Source: an uncultured bacterium
Lineage (GTDB): Bacteria; Cyanobacteriota; Vampirovibrionia; Gastranaerophilales; Gastranaerophilaceae
Assembly (NCBI GenBank): GCA_949288725.1
Contig: CASELF010000042.1
Coordinates: 1-64,000, forward strand
Reading direction: 5' to 3'
Length of the DNA: 64,000 nucleotides
Below, piece after piece: positions 42,703 through 52,454 of the stretch. The notes under the pieces were generated by a model. The model was not told the DNA's origin, did not search any database, and saw only the letters and a list, made by a program, of their open reading frames with translations. The position numbers and the translations under genes are program-made. The stretch's first letter is position 1. Each line of letters starts with the position of its first letter.

Positions 42703-45342
42703 ATGATAAAATTGTTATTGAAACTTTTAGGCGACCCGAATGAAAAGAAAATAAAATCAATGATGGGTGTTGTAGAGCATATCAATGCATTGGAACCTGA
42801 ATTTGCTCAGTTAACTGATGCTGAATTAAGGGCTAAAACGCAGACTTTTAAAGATATTTTAGCAAAACGCCCAACGTCGAACAATTTTAAAGAGGATTTA
42901 AAATTAGAAAAAGAAGCTTTAGATAAAATTTTACCTGAAGCGTTTGCAACGGTTAGAGAAGCCGGAAAACGTGTATTAAATATGCGTCATTTTGATGTTC
43001 AGTTGATAGGCGGATATTTTTTACATAACGGGCATATTGCAGAGATGAGAACAGGTGAAGGTAAAACACTTGTTGCGACATTACCTGCGTATTTGAACGC
43101 TTTGACTGGTAAGGGTGTTCATGTTGTTACGGTAAACGATTACCTTGCAAAACGTGACAGTGAATGGATGGGAAAAATTTATAAATTCCTTGGGCTTAGT
43201 GTTGGTGTTGTTTTATCTAATGGGGATGGGGCAAGGGATTTTGAACTAAAGCGTCGAGCTTATCAATGTGATATTACTTATGGTACAAATAATGAGTTCG
43301 GATTTGACTATTTGCGTGACAATATGGCAACCAGTCAAGAAATGCTTGTTCAAAGACCGTTTAATTATGCAATTATTGATGAAGTTGACAGTATTTTGAT
43401 TGATGAAGCAAGAACTCCTTTAATTATAAGCGGAAGACTTGCTCAATCTGCTGAAACATATCAATTAATGGCAAAAATTGCACCTCAACTTACTAAAGAT
43501 GTTGATTATACTGTTGATGAAAAAAATAAAAACGTAATTTTAACAGAAGAAGGTATTGATAGAGCACAGGATTTGATTGGTATTAAAGATTTGTTTGATA
43601 TTCAAACTCAATATGCTCATCATTTATTGCAAGCATTAAAGGCAAAAGAATTGTTTGTAAAAGACACCGATTATGTTGTTCGAAACGGTGAAGTAATGAT
43701 TGTAGATGAGTTTACCGGACGTTTGATGGAGGGCAGACGTTGGTCTGACGGATTGCACCAGGCTGTTGAAGCAAAAGAAGGTGTTGAAATTCAAGATGAA
43801 ACTCAAACCCTTGCAAGTATTACATTCCAAAATCTTTTCAGATTGTATCCGAAACTTTCCGGTATGACGGGTACTGCAATGACTGAAGAGGCTGAATTTG
43901 GCAAGATTTATAATCTTGAAGTTACTACAATTCCTACGAACAAGCCTGATATAAGAATAAATTATCCTGATGTAATTTATAAAACTGAGGCACAAAAATT
44001 TTTGGCTGTAGTTGATGATATTATTGAACAACATAAACTTGGCAGACCTGTTCTTGTTGGTACAATTAGTATCGAAAAATCTGAATATGTGTCAAAACTT
44101 TTGACAGAACGCGGGATTAAGCATAATGTATTGAATGCAAAACACCACGAAAAAGAAGCATATATTATTGCTCAGGCAGGCAGATTGAATGCGGTGACTA
44201 TTGCAACAAATATGGCAGGTAGAGGTACTGATATTTTATTAGGTGGTAACCCTGAATATATGGCAAAGTCAGAATTGGATGAGCAGGGAATTGATGAGAC
44301 TAATCCAAATTATAATGAACTAAAAGAAGAAATGCTTGCTAAGGCACGTGCCATAACCGAATATGAACATAGCAAAGTTGTTGCAGCAGGCGGTTTGCAT
44401 GTAATCGGAACAGAGCGTCATGAATCTCGCCGTATTGATAACCAATTGCGTGGTCGTGCGGCTCGTCAAGGGGACCCTGGTTCTACAAGATTTTTCTTGT
44501 CATTGGAAGATAACTTGATGCGTATTTTTGGCGGTGAAAAGATTACTCAACTTATGACTGCGATGAATGTTCCTGAAAATATGGCGATAGATCATCCTTT
44601 GATTACAAAGCGTATTGAATCTGCTCAGAAAAAAGTTGAAACCTTCCACTTTGATATGAGAAAATCTGTTCTTGAATATGACGATGTTATGAATATTCAG
44701 CGTGAAAAATTCTATCGTCAAAGACGTAAAGTTCTTGCAGGTGTTGGTTTGCAGGAAGATATCTATTATATGATTGAACGTGAAGTTGACAGGTTGATAA
44801 GAAGTTATATTTCTCCTGAACAAAAGGTTGAAGAATATGTTTATGAGGACTTGCAAACTATGATTAAAGAACTTCATTCAACAGTTCCGCAGTTATCATC
44901 TTTTGAAGTTTCTGATATTCAGAATATGCGTTTTGAACCTATGTATAACAAGATTAAAGATTATGTTATAGAGGCATACAAAACTCATGAAATAGAAATT
45001 ATAGAATTTTATAATCACGTTGTTGAAGAATATGGTATTGCACCTGATAAGCAAGAACCATTTACCGAACACAATGTTGTAAGACAATTGGAAAAGGATA
45101 TTTTGCTAAAAGTTGTTGATAGCAAATGGATCGATCATCTTCACAATATTGATATGTTAAGAGAAGGTATAGGTTTAAGAGCGTATGGCCAAAAAGATCC
45201 GCTTATTGAATATAAAAAAGAAGCCTATGACTTGTTTAATAAAATGATGTATGAAATTCAAAGTGATACAGTTAAGCATTTATTCAGAACAAGATTTGGT
45301 GTTCAAGTTATAAATACGGATGCTGAAGATAATGCAGAATAG
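42703..45342 (+). CDS. secA: Preprotein translocase ATPase SecA
   Basis: Motor of the SecYEG channel. 879 residues from ATG 42703, chosen for GGGGAAGGA ten bases upstream; the frame is open 16 codons further. Walker A MRTGEGKT, VNDYLAKRD, GTNNEFGFDYLRDNM, DEVDSILIDEARTPLIISG, GMTGTAMTEEAEF, NMAGRGTDILLGG and GTERHESRRIDNQLRGRAARQGDPGS are all present. The C terminus ends IQSDTVKHLFRTRFGVQV with a short acidic tail and lacks the zinc-binding CxCxS motif found in many SecA proteins; loss of this domain is known in several lineages. Confidence 0.97.
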   Translation: MIKLLLKLLGDPNEKKIKSMMGVVEHINALEPEFAQLTDAELRAKTQTFKDILAKRPTSNNFKEDLKLEKEALDKILPEAFATVREAGKRVLNMRHFDVQLIGGYFLHNGHIAEMRTGEGKTLVATLPAYLNALTGKGVHVVTVNDYLAKRDSEWMGKIYKFLGLSVGVVLSNGDGARDFELKRRAYQCDITYGTNNEFGFDYLRDNMATSQEMLVQRPFNYAIIDEVDSILIDEARTPLIISGRLAQSAETYQLMAKIAPQLTKDVDYTVDEKNKNVILTEEGIDRAQDLIGIKDLFDIQTQYAHHLLQALKAKELFVKDTDYVVRNGEVMIVDEFTGRLMEGRRWSDGLHQAVEAKEGVEIQDETQTLASITFQNLFRLYPKLSGMTGTAMTEEAEFGKIYNLEVTTIPTNKPDIRINYPDVIYKTEAQKFLAVVDDIIEQHKLGRPVLVGTISIEKSEYVSKLLTERGIKHNVLNAKHHEKEAYIIAQAGRLNAVTIATNMAGRGTDILLGGNPEYMAKSELDEQGIDETNPNYNELKEEMLAKARAITEYEHSKVVAAGGLHVIGTERHESRRIDNQLRGRAARQGDPGSTRFFLSLEDNLMRIFGGEKITQLMTAMNVPENMAIDHPLITKRIESAQKKVETFHFDMRKSVLEYDDVMNIQREKFYRQRRKVLAGVGLQEDIYYMIEREVDRLIRSYISPEQKVEEYVYEDLQTMIKELHSTVPQLSSFEVSDIQNMRFEPMYNKIKDYVIEAYKTHEIEIIEFYNHVVEEYGIAPDKQEPFTEHNVVRQLEKDILLKVVDSKWIDHLHNIDMLREGIGLRAYGQKDPLIEYKKEAYDLFNKMMYEIQSDTVKHLFRTRFGVQVINTDAEDNAE

Positions 45343-45364
45343 TTTAATTATATAATATAAGAAA

Positions 45365-45396
45365 AGGGGCATTTTGAAAATTTTCAAAATGCCCCT
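45365..45396. terminator. Bidirectional terminator between secA and TPR gene
   Basis: AGGGGCATTTTGAAAA and its exact complement abut, leaving an A/T-rich apical loop. Serves both converging genes. Confidence 0.9.
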
Positions 45397-45420
45397 ATTG
45401 TAATTATAAAATTTTTATCA

Positions 45421-47022
45421 TTAGTCAAATAGTGCATTAATTTTATCTGTAATATCTTGAGGGTCAATTTCGTGTGTAACCTTATTGATATCTTGTGAAA
45501 TTTGATATAACTTAGCTGCTTCAATCTTGTCTCCGGTAATTGCTATTGTACGTGCAAGATTGAAATGAGCCAGTGCATAATTCGGATTACATTCTACTGA
45601 TTTTTTGAACATTTCCATTGCTTCTTTTACTCTGCCCAAATCATCAAGGTATATTACACCTAGGTTGTTATAAGCAATATCATAATTCTTATCAAATTCT
45701 ATTGCAAGTTCATATTCTCTTATTGCTTCATCAGTGTCGCCTTTGCCCCAGTATAAAAAGCCTAAATTACAGTGAATTTTTGCATTTTTAGGGTCAAGGT
45801 CAAGTGCATTTCTGTATATTGCAAGTGCATTTTCATAATCTTCTTTATCATAAAATGCGCTGCCAAGATTGATATAAATATCAATATCTTCAGGTGTTAG
45901 CAAATACGCGCTTTGATATGATGTAATTGCAGCATCCAAATCTTGCTTTGCTTCTTGAAAAACATAGCCCAGTGTTTGGTTAATAACACTTGTCCATTCC
46001 TTATTAGGATTTAGTGTAACTGCCGTTTGGAAATGTGATATAGCACCTTCAATATCGCCTTTTACATATAAGATGTTTGCTAAATTTGAATGGAATTCAG
46101 GCATATTTGGCATAATTTGAATAAGTTTCTTATAAGTTTCAATCGCACTTTCATAGTCTCCTAAATCTTCATAAGCCTTGCATAAATGACGGTATGCAGG
46201 AATATTCAAGTTATCTAACCAAATTGCCATACGATATTCTGTAATTGCGTTTTCAAATTGTCCTAAAGATGAATATATATCTCCTAATAGACAATATAAA
46301 GGCACAAATCCCGGTGCTTTTTCTACTGCATTGATGTAAATATCTAATGCTCCATCAAGCCCTTTGGTTTGTACTTGAATATAACCTTTTAATAAAATTG
46401 GTAAAAATTTCAAATATGATAAGGATTCTCTAACTTTTTTTATTGCTTCGGCATCAAATGGAAGTGTTAATACAGACATAAAATATTCGTAAGTCGATTT
46501 AATTTTATTTTTAAATATCCTAAAAGAGGACACTTCGTAAAGGCTGTGAAGCAAATAATGCGCGCAAGAACTTGCCAGTGGGGAATACTTAATCGCTTTT
46601 TTTGCATTAACTTCTGCATCTAAAAATCTTGCTTTTTTAGTGTATGCTTCAGCAAGCATATAATATGCTTTTGCATATTTTTCGTTTTTGGTGACGGTCT
46701 TGTCGAAGTAGTTTATTGCTTTGTCTAAATCGCCTTTATAAAATTGGGCAAGACCAATTTTGTAATAAATTTCGTATTCAATATCTTCACTACAAGATTC
46801 CAGTGCAATATTATACTCTTTTATTGCCTCGTCAATATATTGGCAAGATGTGTAAATATCCAAGTGCCAAGCCATATATAAATCACCTAAACGCAAGTGA
46901 AGATTTGCATTTGTCGGATCGGATTGAATTTCTAATTGACATAGCGCAATCGCTGATTTTACATTCCCGCCTTTTAATTCTTTATTTATTTTTTTTTCTA
47001 TAACTTTGGTATTATTTTTCAT
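45421..47022 (-). CDS. Tetratricopeptide-repeat protein
   Basis: 533 residues, nearly all TPR. Clear 34-residue units include AKAYYMLAEAYTKKARFLDAEVNAKKAIKYSP, PLYCLLGDIYSSLGQFENAITEYRMAIWLDN, PAYRHLCKAYEDLGDYESAIETYKKLIQIMP and AKIHCNLGFLYWGKGDTDEAIREYELAIEFD; about eleven or twelve in all. No signal peptide or membrane segment except a weak hydrophobic patch near 175-215. Protein-interaction scaffold; partner unknown. Confidence 0.92.
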   Translation of the reverse strand: MKNNTKVIEKKINKELKGGNVKSAIALCQLEIQSDPTNANLHLRLGDLYMAWHLDIYTSCQYIDEAIKEYNIALESCSEDIEYEIYYKIGLAQFYKGDLDKAINYFDKTVTKNEKYAKAYYMLAEAYTKKARFLDAEVNAKKAIKYSPLASSCAHYLLHSLYEVSSFRIFKNKIKSTYEYFMSVLTLPFDAEAIKKVRESLSYLKFLPILLKGYIQVQTKGLDGALDIYINAVEKAPGFVPLYCLLGDIYSSLGQFENAITEYRMAIWLDNLNIPAYRHLCKAYEDLGDYESAIETYKKLIQIMPNMPEFHSNLANILYVKGDIEGAISHFQTAVTLNPNKEWTSVINQTLGYVFQEAKQDLDAAITSYQSAYLLTPEDIDIYINLGSAFYDKEDYENALAIYRNALDLDPKNAKIHCNLGFLYWGKGDTDEAIREYELAIEFDKNYDIAYNNLGVIYLDDLGRVKEAMEMFKKSVECNPNYALAHFNLARTIAITGDKIEAAKLYQISQDINKVTHEIDPQDITDKINALFD

Positions 47023-47129
47023 ATCTGTAAAACAACTCTGTAATATATATTTTAATTAAGATTATATAAAAAAGCAAGTTATTTAACATAATTTTGTGTA
47101 TAATAGAGTTTATTAGATGAGGTAGTAAT

Positions 47130-48440
47130 ATGGCAGACAACAGAATTTATTTTGTAGATGTTACAAATCGTGATGGTGTTCAAACATCCAGATTGGGATT
47201 AGCGAAGTTAGAAAAAACGATTATCAATTTAATGCTTAATGATATGGGGATTACTCAATCAGAATTTGGGTTTCCTACTACAAAGCACGAGTTGAATTAT
47301 TTGAACGGGAATTTGGAATTGGTTAAAAGAGGTGTTATAAAAACAACAAAACTTTCAGGCTGGATGAGAGGTATTGCTTCTGATGTTGAAGAATCTTTTA
47401 GAAACGTTCCTGATTTAGAATATGTCAATCTGTCACAATCTACTTCTGAACAAATGATTCATGGAAAATATTTAGGCAAAAAGACTTCTGATGATATTAT
47501 CAAGATGACTAAAGAAGCAGTTGAATGTGCTAAAGATAAGGGCGCTAAAATTATTGGTGTTAATGCAGAAGACGCTTCTCGAAGTGATCTTGATTTCTTA
47601 ATAAAATATGCAAACGAAGCAAAAAAATCAGGTGCTCACAGATTTAGATATTGCGATACTTTAGGTTATGAAGATCCGCAAACTTCTTATGATAGAATAT
47701 ATAGAATAGCCAAAGCAACTGAAATGCCTATTGAACTTCATTATCATAATGATTTAGGTATGGCGGTTGCTTGTTCTGTTATGGGTGCTAAAGCCGCAAT
47801 AGATGCAGGTGTTGATGCTTATATCAATACTGCAATAAACGGAATGGGTGAACGTGCAGGTAATGCTGATTTAGTTTCTTGCTTGCTTAGTTGCTTAAAA
47901 TCTGCTGGGTTCAAAGGTAAATATAAAATTGATGAAAATATAAGGCTTGATAGAGCCTGGAAACTTGCAAAATATACCGCTTATGCTTTTGGCGTTGATA
48001 TTCCGATAAATCAACCTGCAGTTGGTGATAATGCTTTTGCTCATGAATCAGGTATTCATGCAGATGGTGCTTTAAAAGATCGTAGAAATTATGAATTGTA
48101 TGATTTTGAAGAACTTGGACGCGGTGAACCGGAAATTATTGAAACAGGTAGAATGATTACGACTGGTGAATATGGTGGAATTAAAGGGTTTAGAAATGTT
48201 TATAACAATTTGGAACTTGAATTTAAAGATGAGCACGAAGCGCGTAATATCCTTGAACTTGTCAGATATGCAAATGTTCATACTCAAAAGCCGCTTACTA
48301 CAAGTGAATTGAGATTTATTTATTACTTCCCTGATATTGCGGCACAAATTATGACAGTATCACCTTATTATGAGCCTATTGGTGCCATAAAAGACAGGGT
48401 AGAACAACAAAAACAATGCCCTCCTGTTGGTGTTATTTAA
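47130..48440 (+). CDS. Homocitrate/isopropylmalate synthase family enzyme
   Basis: 436 residues, HMGL-like TIM barrel condensing acetyl-CoA with a 2-oxoacid. Signatures: FVDVTNRDGVQ (metal/substrate), HYHNDLGMAVAC, NGMGERAGNADLVS and AFAHESGIHADG. The C-terminal LeuA regulatory domain of isopropylmalate synthase is absent, so homocitrate synthase or a related specialised enzyme is more likely. No nif, lysine or leucine genes lie nearby, so the pathway is unclear. GAGGT precedes the ATG. Confidence 0.85.
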   Translation: MADNRIYFVDVTNRDGVQTSRLGLAKLEKTIINLMLNDMGITQSEFGFPTTKHELNYLNGNLELVKRGVIKTTKLSGWMRGIASDVEESFRNVPDLEYVNLSQSTSEQMIHGKYLGKKTSDDIIKMTKEAVECAKDKGAKIIGVNAEDASRSDLDFLIKYANEAKKSGAHRFRYCDTLGYEDPQTSYDRIYRIAKATEMPIELHYHNDLGMAVACSVMGAKAAIDAGVDAYINTAINGMGERAGNADLVSCLLSCLKSAGFKGKYKIDENIRLDRAWKLAKYTAYAFGVDIPINQPAVGDNAFAHESGIHADGALKDRRNYELYDFEELGRGEPEIIETGRMITTGEYGGIKGFRNVYNNLELEFKDEHEARNILELVRYANVHTQKPLTTSELRFIYYFPDIAAQIMTVSPYYEPIGAIKDRVEQQKQCPPVGVI

Positions 48441-48465
48441 TTTTATTTAAAAGAGGATAATTTTA

Positions 48466-48728
48466 GATGCTGAAACAAGTTCAGCATGACGTATCTATTT
48501 ACTTTTGTACTGTCCAGATGCTAAAACAAGTTCAGCATGATAGGTAAAGTTCAGGATGACGTGAGTTTTACAGGTCTAATTTTATTACATCTTAAATATG
48601 TCATTCTGAAGTTCTTGCAAGCAAAACTAACTACTACAACATGTCACCCTGAATTTATTTCAGGGTCAAAAGGTTTTTGTCAAATATACAAAATAAATGG
48701 ATGCTGAAACAAGTTCAGCATGACGTGT
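48466..48728. repeat. Second cluster of palindromic REP-like elements
   Basis: Fills the 354-base gap after the homocitrate-synthase-type gene. Full copies at 48466-48492 and 48700-48728 (TGCTGAA, ACAAG, TTCAGCA, TGACGT), a near-full one at 48517-48542, an inverted CCCTGAA/TTCAGGG copy at 48641-48666 and half copies at about 48547-48563 and 48599-48620. No gene seen. Confidence 0.85.
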
Positions 48729-48742
48729 AAGGTTTACATAAA

Positions 48743-48772
48743 AAAGAGGCAAATCAGATGATTTGCCTCTTT
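48743..48772 (-). terminator. Terminator of the pilin gene
   Basis: AAAGAGGCAAATCA and TGATTTGCCTCTTT form a 14-bp stem with a tiny loop, flanked by A and T runs. Confidence 0.9.
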
Positions 48773-48794
48773 CAATCCTTCTAACAAGATATAA

Positions 48795-49499
48795 TTATTT
48801 TGCTTGGTTCAATACATATCTTGCAGCATCTGTGATAGGTTCAACTGTACCATCGTGGAATACAACCGGGAAGATATCACCCATATCTGCTGCGTTGTTT
48901 CTTACGATACAAGTTCCAACTGATGATGCAACTTTTCCTGCAGAACTAGAACATCTAACTTCTTTGTTAGGTAGAGTTGGTCCGTTTACATCGATAAACC
49001 CATAACACTTAGTAGCTAAACCTGTAATAGGATCGCCAGGTGCTAATGTACAAGAAGCTAGGGCTGGGTCAAATGCAACAACAGAACCATCAGCTAATTG
49101 GTATGCTTTCATGGTAGTTTTTGCAACTACAGGGCTAGCATTTATTGTATATGATGCTGTAGAACCAGGAATTTTCATAGCGCTAGCAGTTGCGTAGTAT
49201 GTAGCACCTGATAAAGTACCGTTAATCAATGCACACATAGAAGCAGTTACATCAGGTTTTTCTGTTCCACCACTTGCACCGCAAGCTGTAGTTACTGATG
49301 CATAGTCTAAGTCATATTGAGCAGTAGCCATCAATGCTGCTTGGTTTAATGTTGATAAAGTCTTTTTGTATTGAGATTTGAATTTTGCACTGTTAGTATT
49401 TGAAATCAATGTTGGAATTGTCATAGCGGCAACTACACCAATGATACCTAAAGTAATCAATACTTCTGCCAAAGTAAAACCGAATCTTTTTGTTGTCAT
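48795..49499 (-). CDS. Type IV pilin-like / pseudopilin protein
   Basis: 234 residues from ATG 49499, which has AAGGTGA at normal spacing; an ATG two codons upstream touches that site and is less likely. MTTKRFGFTLAEVLITLGIIGVVAAMTIPTLI is a class III prepilin signal: cleavage after FG, then Phe+1 and Glu+5. The mature part is rich in Ala, Thr and Ser with six Cys residues that could form disulfides. Monocistronic with its own strong terminator, and its base composition is less AT-rich than neighbours, consistent with a highly expressed surface protein. Pilus, secretion or DNA-uptake role cannot be separated. Confidence 0.9.
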   Translation of the reverse strand: MTTKRFGFTLAEVLITLGIIGVVAAMTIPTLISNTNSAKFKSQYKKTLSTLNQAALMATAQYDLDYASVTTACGASGGTEKPDVTASMCALINGTLSGATYYATASAMKIPGSTASYTINASPVVAKTTMKAYQLADGSVVAFDPALASCTLAPGDPITGLATKCYGFIDVNGPTLPNKEVRCSSSAGKVASSVGTCIVRNNAADMGDIFPVVFHDGTVEPITDAARYVLNQAK

Positions 49500-50055
49500 A
49501 ATCATTCACCTTTCTTAATTTTTAATAAACTATAACATACGCTTTACATAATCATTATATTACTATTTTTTTCAAAATCTGTCAATCATTTGTATGATTT
49601 TTCCCGAAAACAGGGGCTTTTCATGCTTTTTCCGGAGGATGAACTTTTATTATTTTGTGTATCAAAACACCTGATATTATATAAACTTTATTCACTCCAA
49701 AAAGCAAAGAAATCATTGCGCACTTGCCTTATAAATATAAAGAGCAAGTGCGACTTATTTTATTCGGTGTTGCTATAAACCTTTTTATTAATCAAATTTA
49801 TTATCCTCATGAATGTATATTTATAGTTAACCCAGATTACTTGACAAAGTAACATAAAACTAAAAAATTAATACTTTTGGATTAATGTTTCTTAAAATAA
49901 ATCTCTGAAAGTCAAGTATAGTTTGAAAAAATTTCCCCAGGATTTTATTTAACATTTATTAATATTTTATTTTTATGCTTTACATTTGTTTACAAATCAG
50001 CAATTTTAAAATAACAAAAAACTTTATAAATCATGTAAAATAAAGGGGAATTAAA
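49500..50055. other. Long intergenic region
   Basis: About 555 bases between the pilin gene and a tiny gene. Extremely AT-rich on the right half. Holds the pilin ribosome site, one strong hairpin (49719-49752) and, near the right end, AT-rich promoter-like boxes. The reading frame from TTG 49590 lacks a ribosome site and is not believed. Confidence 0.6.
49719..49752. terminator. Isolated hairpin, possible terminator of an unseen RNA
   Basis: CGCACTTGC and GCAAGTGCG (9 bp, 16-base loop) followed by ACTTATTTTATT. No gene ends here on either strand, so it may end a small RNA or be part of one. Confidence 0.5.
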
Positions 50056-50130
50056 ATGGGAATTATACTTATTACTGTACAAGTTGTTGCACTTGGTGCA
50101 TTGTCAAAAGATTTGTTATCACGTTGTTAG
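50056..50130 (+). CDS. Tiny hydrophobic peptide, 24 residues
   Basis: ATG at 50056 with a near-ideal AAAGGGGAA at the right distance, then 24 codons: a hydrophobic helix (MGIILITVQVVALGALS) and a short polar end (KDLLSRC). Its TAG stop shares TTAG with the convergent GH57 stop. It looks like a single-span membrane peptide; type I toxin, regulatory peptide or small membrane subunit are all possible. Chance occurrence cannot be excluded, but the ribosome site is among the best in the window. Confidence 0.5.
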   Translation: MGIILITVQVVALGALSKDLLSRC

Positions 50131-52382
50131 TTTGGTCTTGTGACAGATAGAACCATTTCATTTGGGATATAAAAATCTTTTATGCCATAATTGGCGTTTA
50201 CGAATAGAAATTCCAGAGTTTCGCCGTTATTTATCCCAAGTGCGCTAAACGGAATTTTCAAATCCAGAGTTTCGCCGTAAGCAGATTCTATCATACGAGA
50301 TTGTTCTAAAACCCACATATCTCCAGGAATTGCTCTGATTAGTCTAACTAATTGCAATTTATCGTTTTTTATTGCTATTTGCATTTCTTTATGGAATTTT
50401 TCCATTGAAATTGGTGATATATTTTCTGTTTTGTTTATTAATCTGACAGGAGAAAGAGTTTGTTTGTGGTGTGATTTTCTGAAATATACATACATTTGGT
50501 AAGTTCTTTTTGATAATTCTGAATTTTCTTTGATGTATTTATTCATATTAAATTTAAGATAGAAATTATCTTTATCGTTTCCAAAACGTATTTTATCAAA
50601 CAATTTTGATTCTCTCAGCACAGGTCCGTCAGGAATTTCGATATAACCTGCATTATTCCATTCATCGTCTGCTGTGACATTTTTTCCTGAAATTTCGGGT
50701 GTAATTAGTGATTTAGGATATTTTGACGGTTTTGTTGCTGTCACATCTGATAGTGCATCATCCAAAAATGTGGGGATATCCAATTCAAGATATCTATATA
50801 CATTTTTTAGATGTGTTCTATATATAAAATCAAATATATTATCACGTCCGGAATCATTTGGTTCTCCATACCACCAGAACCAATCGCTGCCTTCGCATAT
50901 TAATATTTCTCTATATGCTGCATCAAGATTTGGGTGGTTTGGTTCTCTTTTGGCAAAAAGGTTAAAGTCTTTTTTTACTCTTTTTAAATAAGTCCATGCC
51001 AAATCTTTGACCGGTTCATCAATCCATAGTTTAAAATCTCTATTTATCCAAGAGCCTGAAGCAATTTTATCCAAGGTTTTATCTTCTTTTGTATGGGCAA
51101 GATAATCTGAGATTAGTACGGTTTCCAAAGTGTTATCTTCGGTTATTAATTTATATAATGTTTCTAAGAAAGATTCACCGTCTTTAATGTAATTTTCCCA
51201 ACAATTTTCTCCATCAAGTGCTATTGTTAGCAAATGTTCTTTGTCAGGTGAGGATAAAACTTTACTTTGTATGATTTTTATGCGGTCATATAAATCGTTT
51301 GCCGTTGCTATCGGGTCGTGGTTTTGATATTCAAAACTTATCAAATTCGGTATCGTTGATTCCCTGAAAATCATTTTGATATCAGATTGGTTGGTTTTAT
51401 ATTTGTATGTTTTTAAAAGATGATAAGGTTCGTTTATGTAGCCTTTAAAATCGTGTTCAAATTCAAATTTTATTGAATTTGCTAAAATCCCTTCATCTGA
51501 AATTGACCATTTGACCCCAAGTTTTGCAAGCAGAGCAAGTGTTTTTTTGCTTACGCAATGTTCTGATGGCCAAATACCTTCAGGGCGTTTCCCAAAGACT
51601 TCTTCAATTCTATCAAGTGCCATTTTTACTTGAACTTCGGCATCTTGTTCCGGATTGAAGCCTGTCATATCTTCATCAGGCATAGGAATTTTTTTGATGT
51701 TTTTAAAATCAAGCAGTATCGGTAATATCGGATGATAATAAGGGCTTGTAATAACTTCGATTTTATTTTTTTTGATAAGTGTTTTCATTGTCGGGATAAT
51801 TCTTTTTATTATATCCCTTTGAATATCAATGATTCTGATTCTGTCTTCGTCGGTATAATTTTTCCCCTTTTTGATGAGTCTTTTTAATTCGGGATTTTTA
51901 TTTTTGAATGAGCCATCAATCCAGACTAAATTAAATAATGCCGTTAAATCTGCATATTCTTGGTTTGTGAGTACGGAAATGTCATTTCCGCCAGATGCTT
52001 GAACTATTTTATATAACCTGTGATATTCCTCGTTAGGAAGTATCATGGTTTGATAATTTGCATCAAAAAAATTGGTTAAGATAAATAATTTGTCTTCATC
52101 ATTTAGCCTATCAACAGGTTTTATTGTTATTCTTGAATGTATGTCGTGAGCGTTATTCTGCGCATAATCAATTATGGCATCAACTAATACGGGTACAAAA
52201 TTGAAATTTAGTTTAAGTTTTTCGATTTTTTTTGCCCATAAAATCATGTCTAAATAATCTTTTACGGCATGCAATCTTACCCAAGGCATTAAATAATCAC
52301 CATTTTGCGCAAGTTGATATACAGGTTGGTGCATATGCCAACAAAAGGCTATTGACAATTTTTTTGTCTGACTCATCATCAT
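50127..52382 (-). CDS. Glycoside hydrolase family 57 protein
   Basis: 751 residues. GH57 signatures: WHMHQP (region 1, 15-20), GIWPSE with candidate nucleophile Glu274, and ALDGENCWENY with candidate acid Asp390. The GH57 barrel spans about 8-450; a C-terminal part (about 570-750, ISGKNVTADDEWNNAGYIEIPDGPV, FLFVNANYGIKDFYIP) resembles a beta-sandwich carbohydrate-associated domain. Cytoplasmic, probably an alpha-glucan-acting enzyme (amylase, branching or glucanotransferase activity cannot be told apart here). First codons MMMSQTKK leave the exact start open among three ATGs. Confidence 0.92.
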   Translation of the reverse strand: MMMSQTKKLSIAFCWHMHQPVYQLAQNGDYLMPWVRLHAVKDYLDMILWAKKIEKLKLNFNFVPVLVDAIIDYAQNNAHDIHSRITIKPVDRLNDEDKLFILTNFFDANYQTMILPNEEYHRLYKIVQASGGNDISVLTNQEYADLTALFNLVWIDGSFKNKNPELKRLIKKGKNYTDEDRIRIIDIQRDIIKRIIPTMKTLIKKNKIEVITSPYYHPILPILLDFKNIKKIPMPDEDMTGFNPEQDAEVQVKMALDRIEEVFGKRPEGIWPSEHCVSKKTLALLAKLGVKWSISDEGILANSIKFEFEHDFKGYINEPYHLLKTYKYKTNQSDIKMIFRESTIPNLISFEYQNHDPIATANDLYDRIKIIQSKVLSSPDKEHLLTIALDGENCWENYIKDGESFLETLYKLITEDNTLETVLISDYLAHTKEDKTLDKIASGSWINRDFKLWIDEPVKDLAWTYLKRVKKDFNLFAKREPNHPNLDAAYREILICEGSDWFWWYGEPNDSGRDNIFDFIYRTHLKNVYRYLELDIPTFLDDALSDVTATKPSKYPKSLITPEISGKNVTADDEWNNAGYIEIPDGPVLRESKLFDKIRFGNDKDNFYLKFNMNKYIKENSELSKRTYQMYVYFRKSHHKQTLSPVRLINKTENISPISMEKFHKEMQIAIKNDKLQLVRLIRAIPGDMWVLEQSRMIESAYGETLDLKIPFSALGINNGETLEFLFVNANYGIKDFYIPNEMVLSVTRPN

Positions 52383-52454
52383 ACTTAACTCTATCCTTTA
52401 TCCCATTGTATCATTGAAAAAATATATAAACAAGCATTGTGAATAATCAATAAG

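Noticed and set aside
49590-49778. 62-codon frame in the long gap after the pilin gene
   Set aside because: It starts with TTG, lacks a ribosome site, runs through the 49719-49752 hairpin, and its composition is not protein-like.
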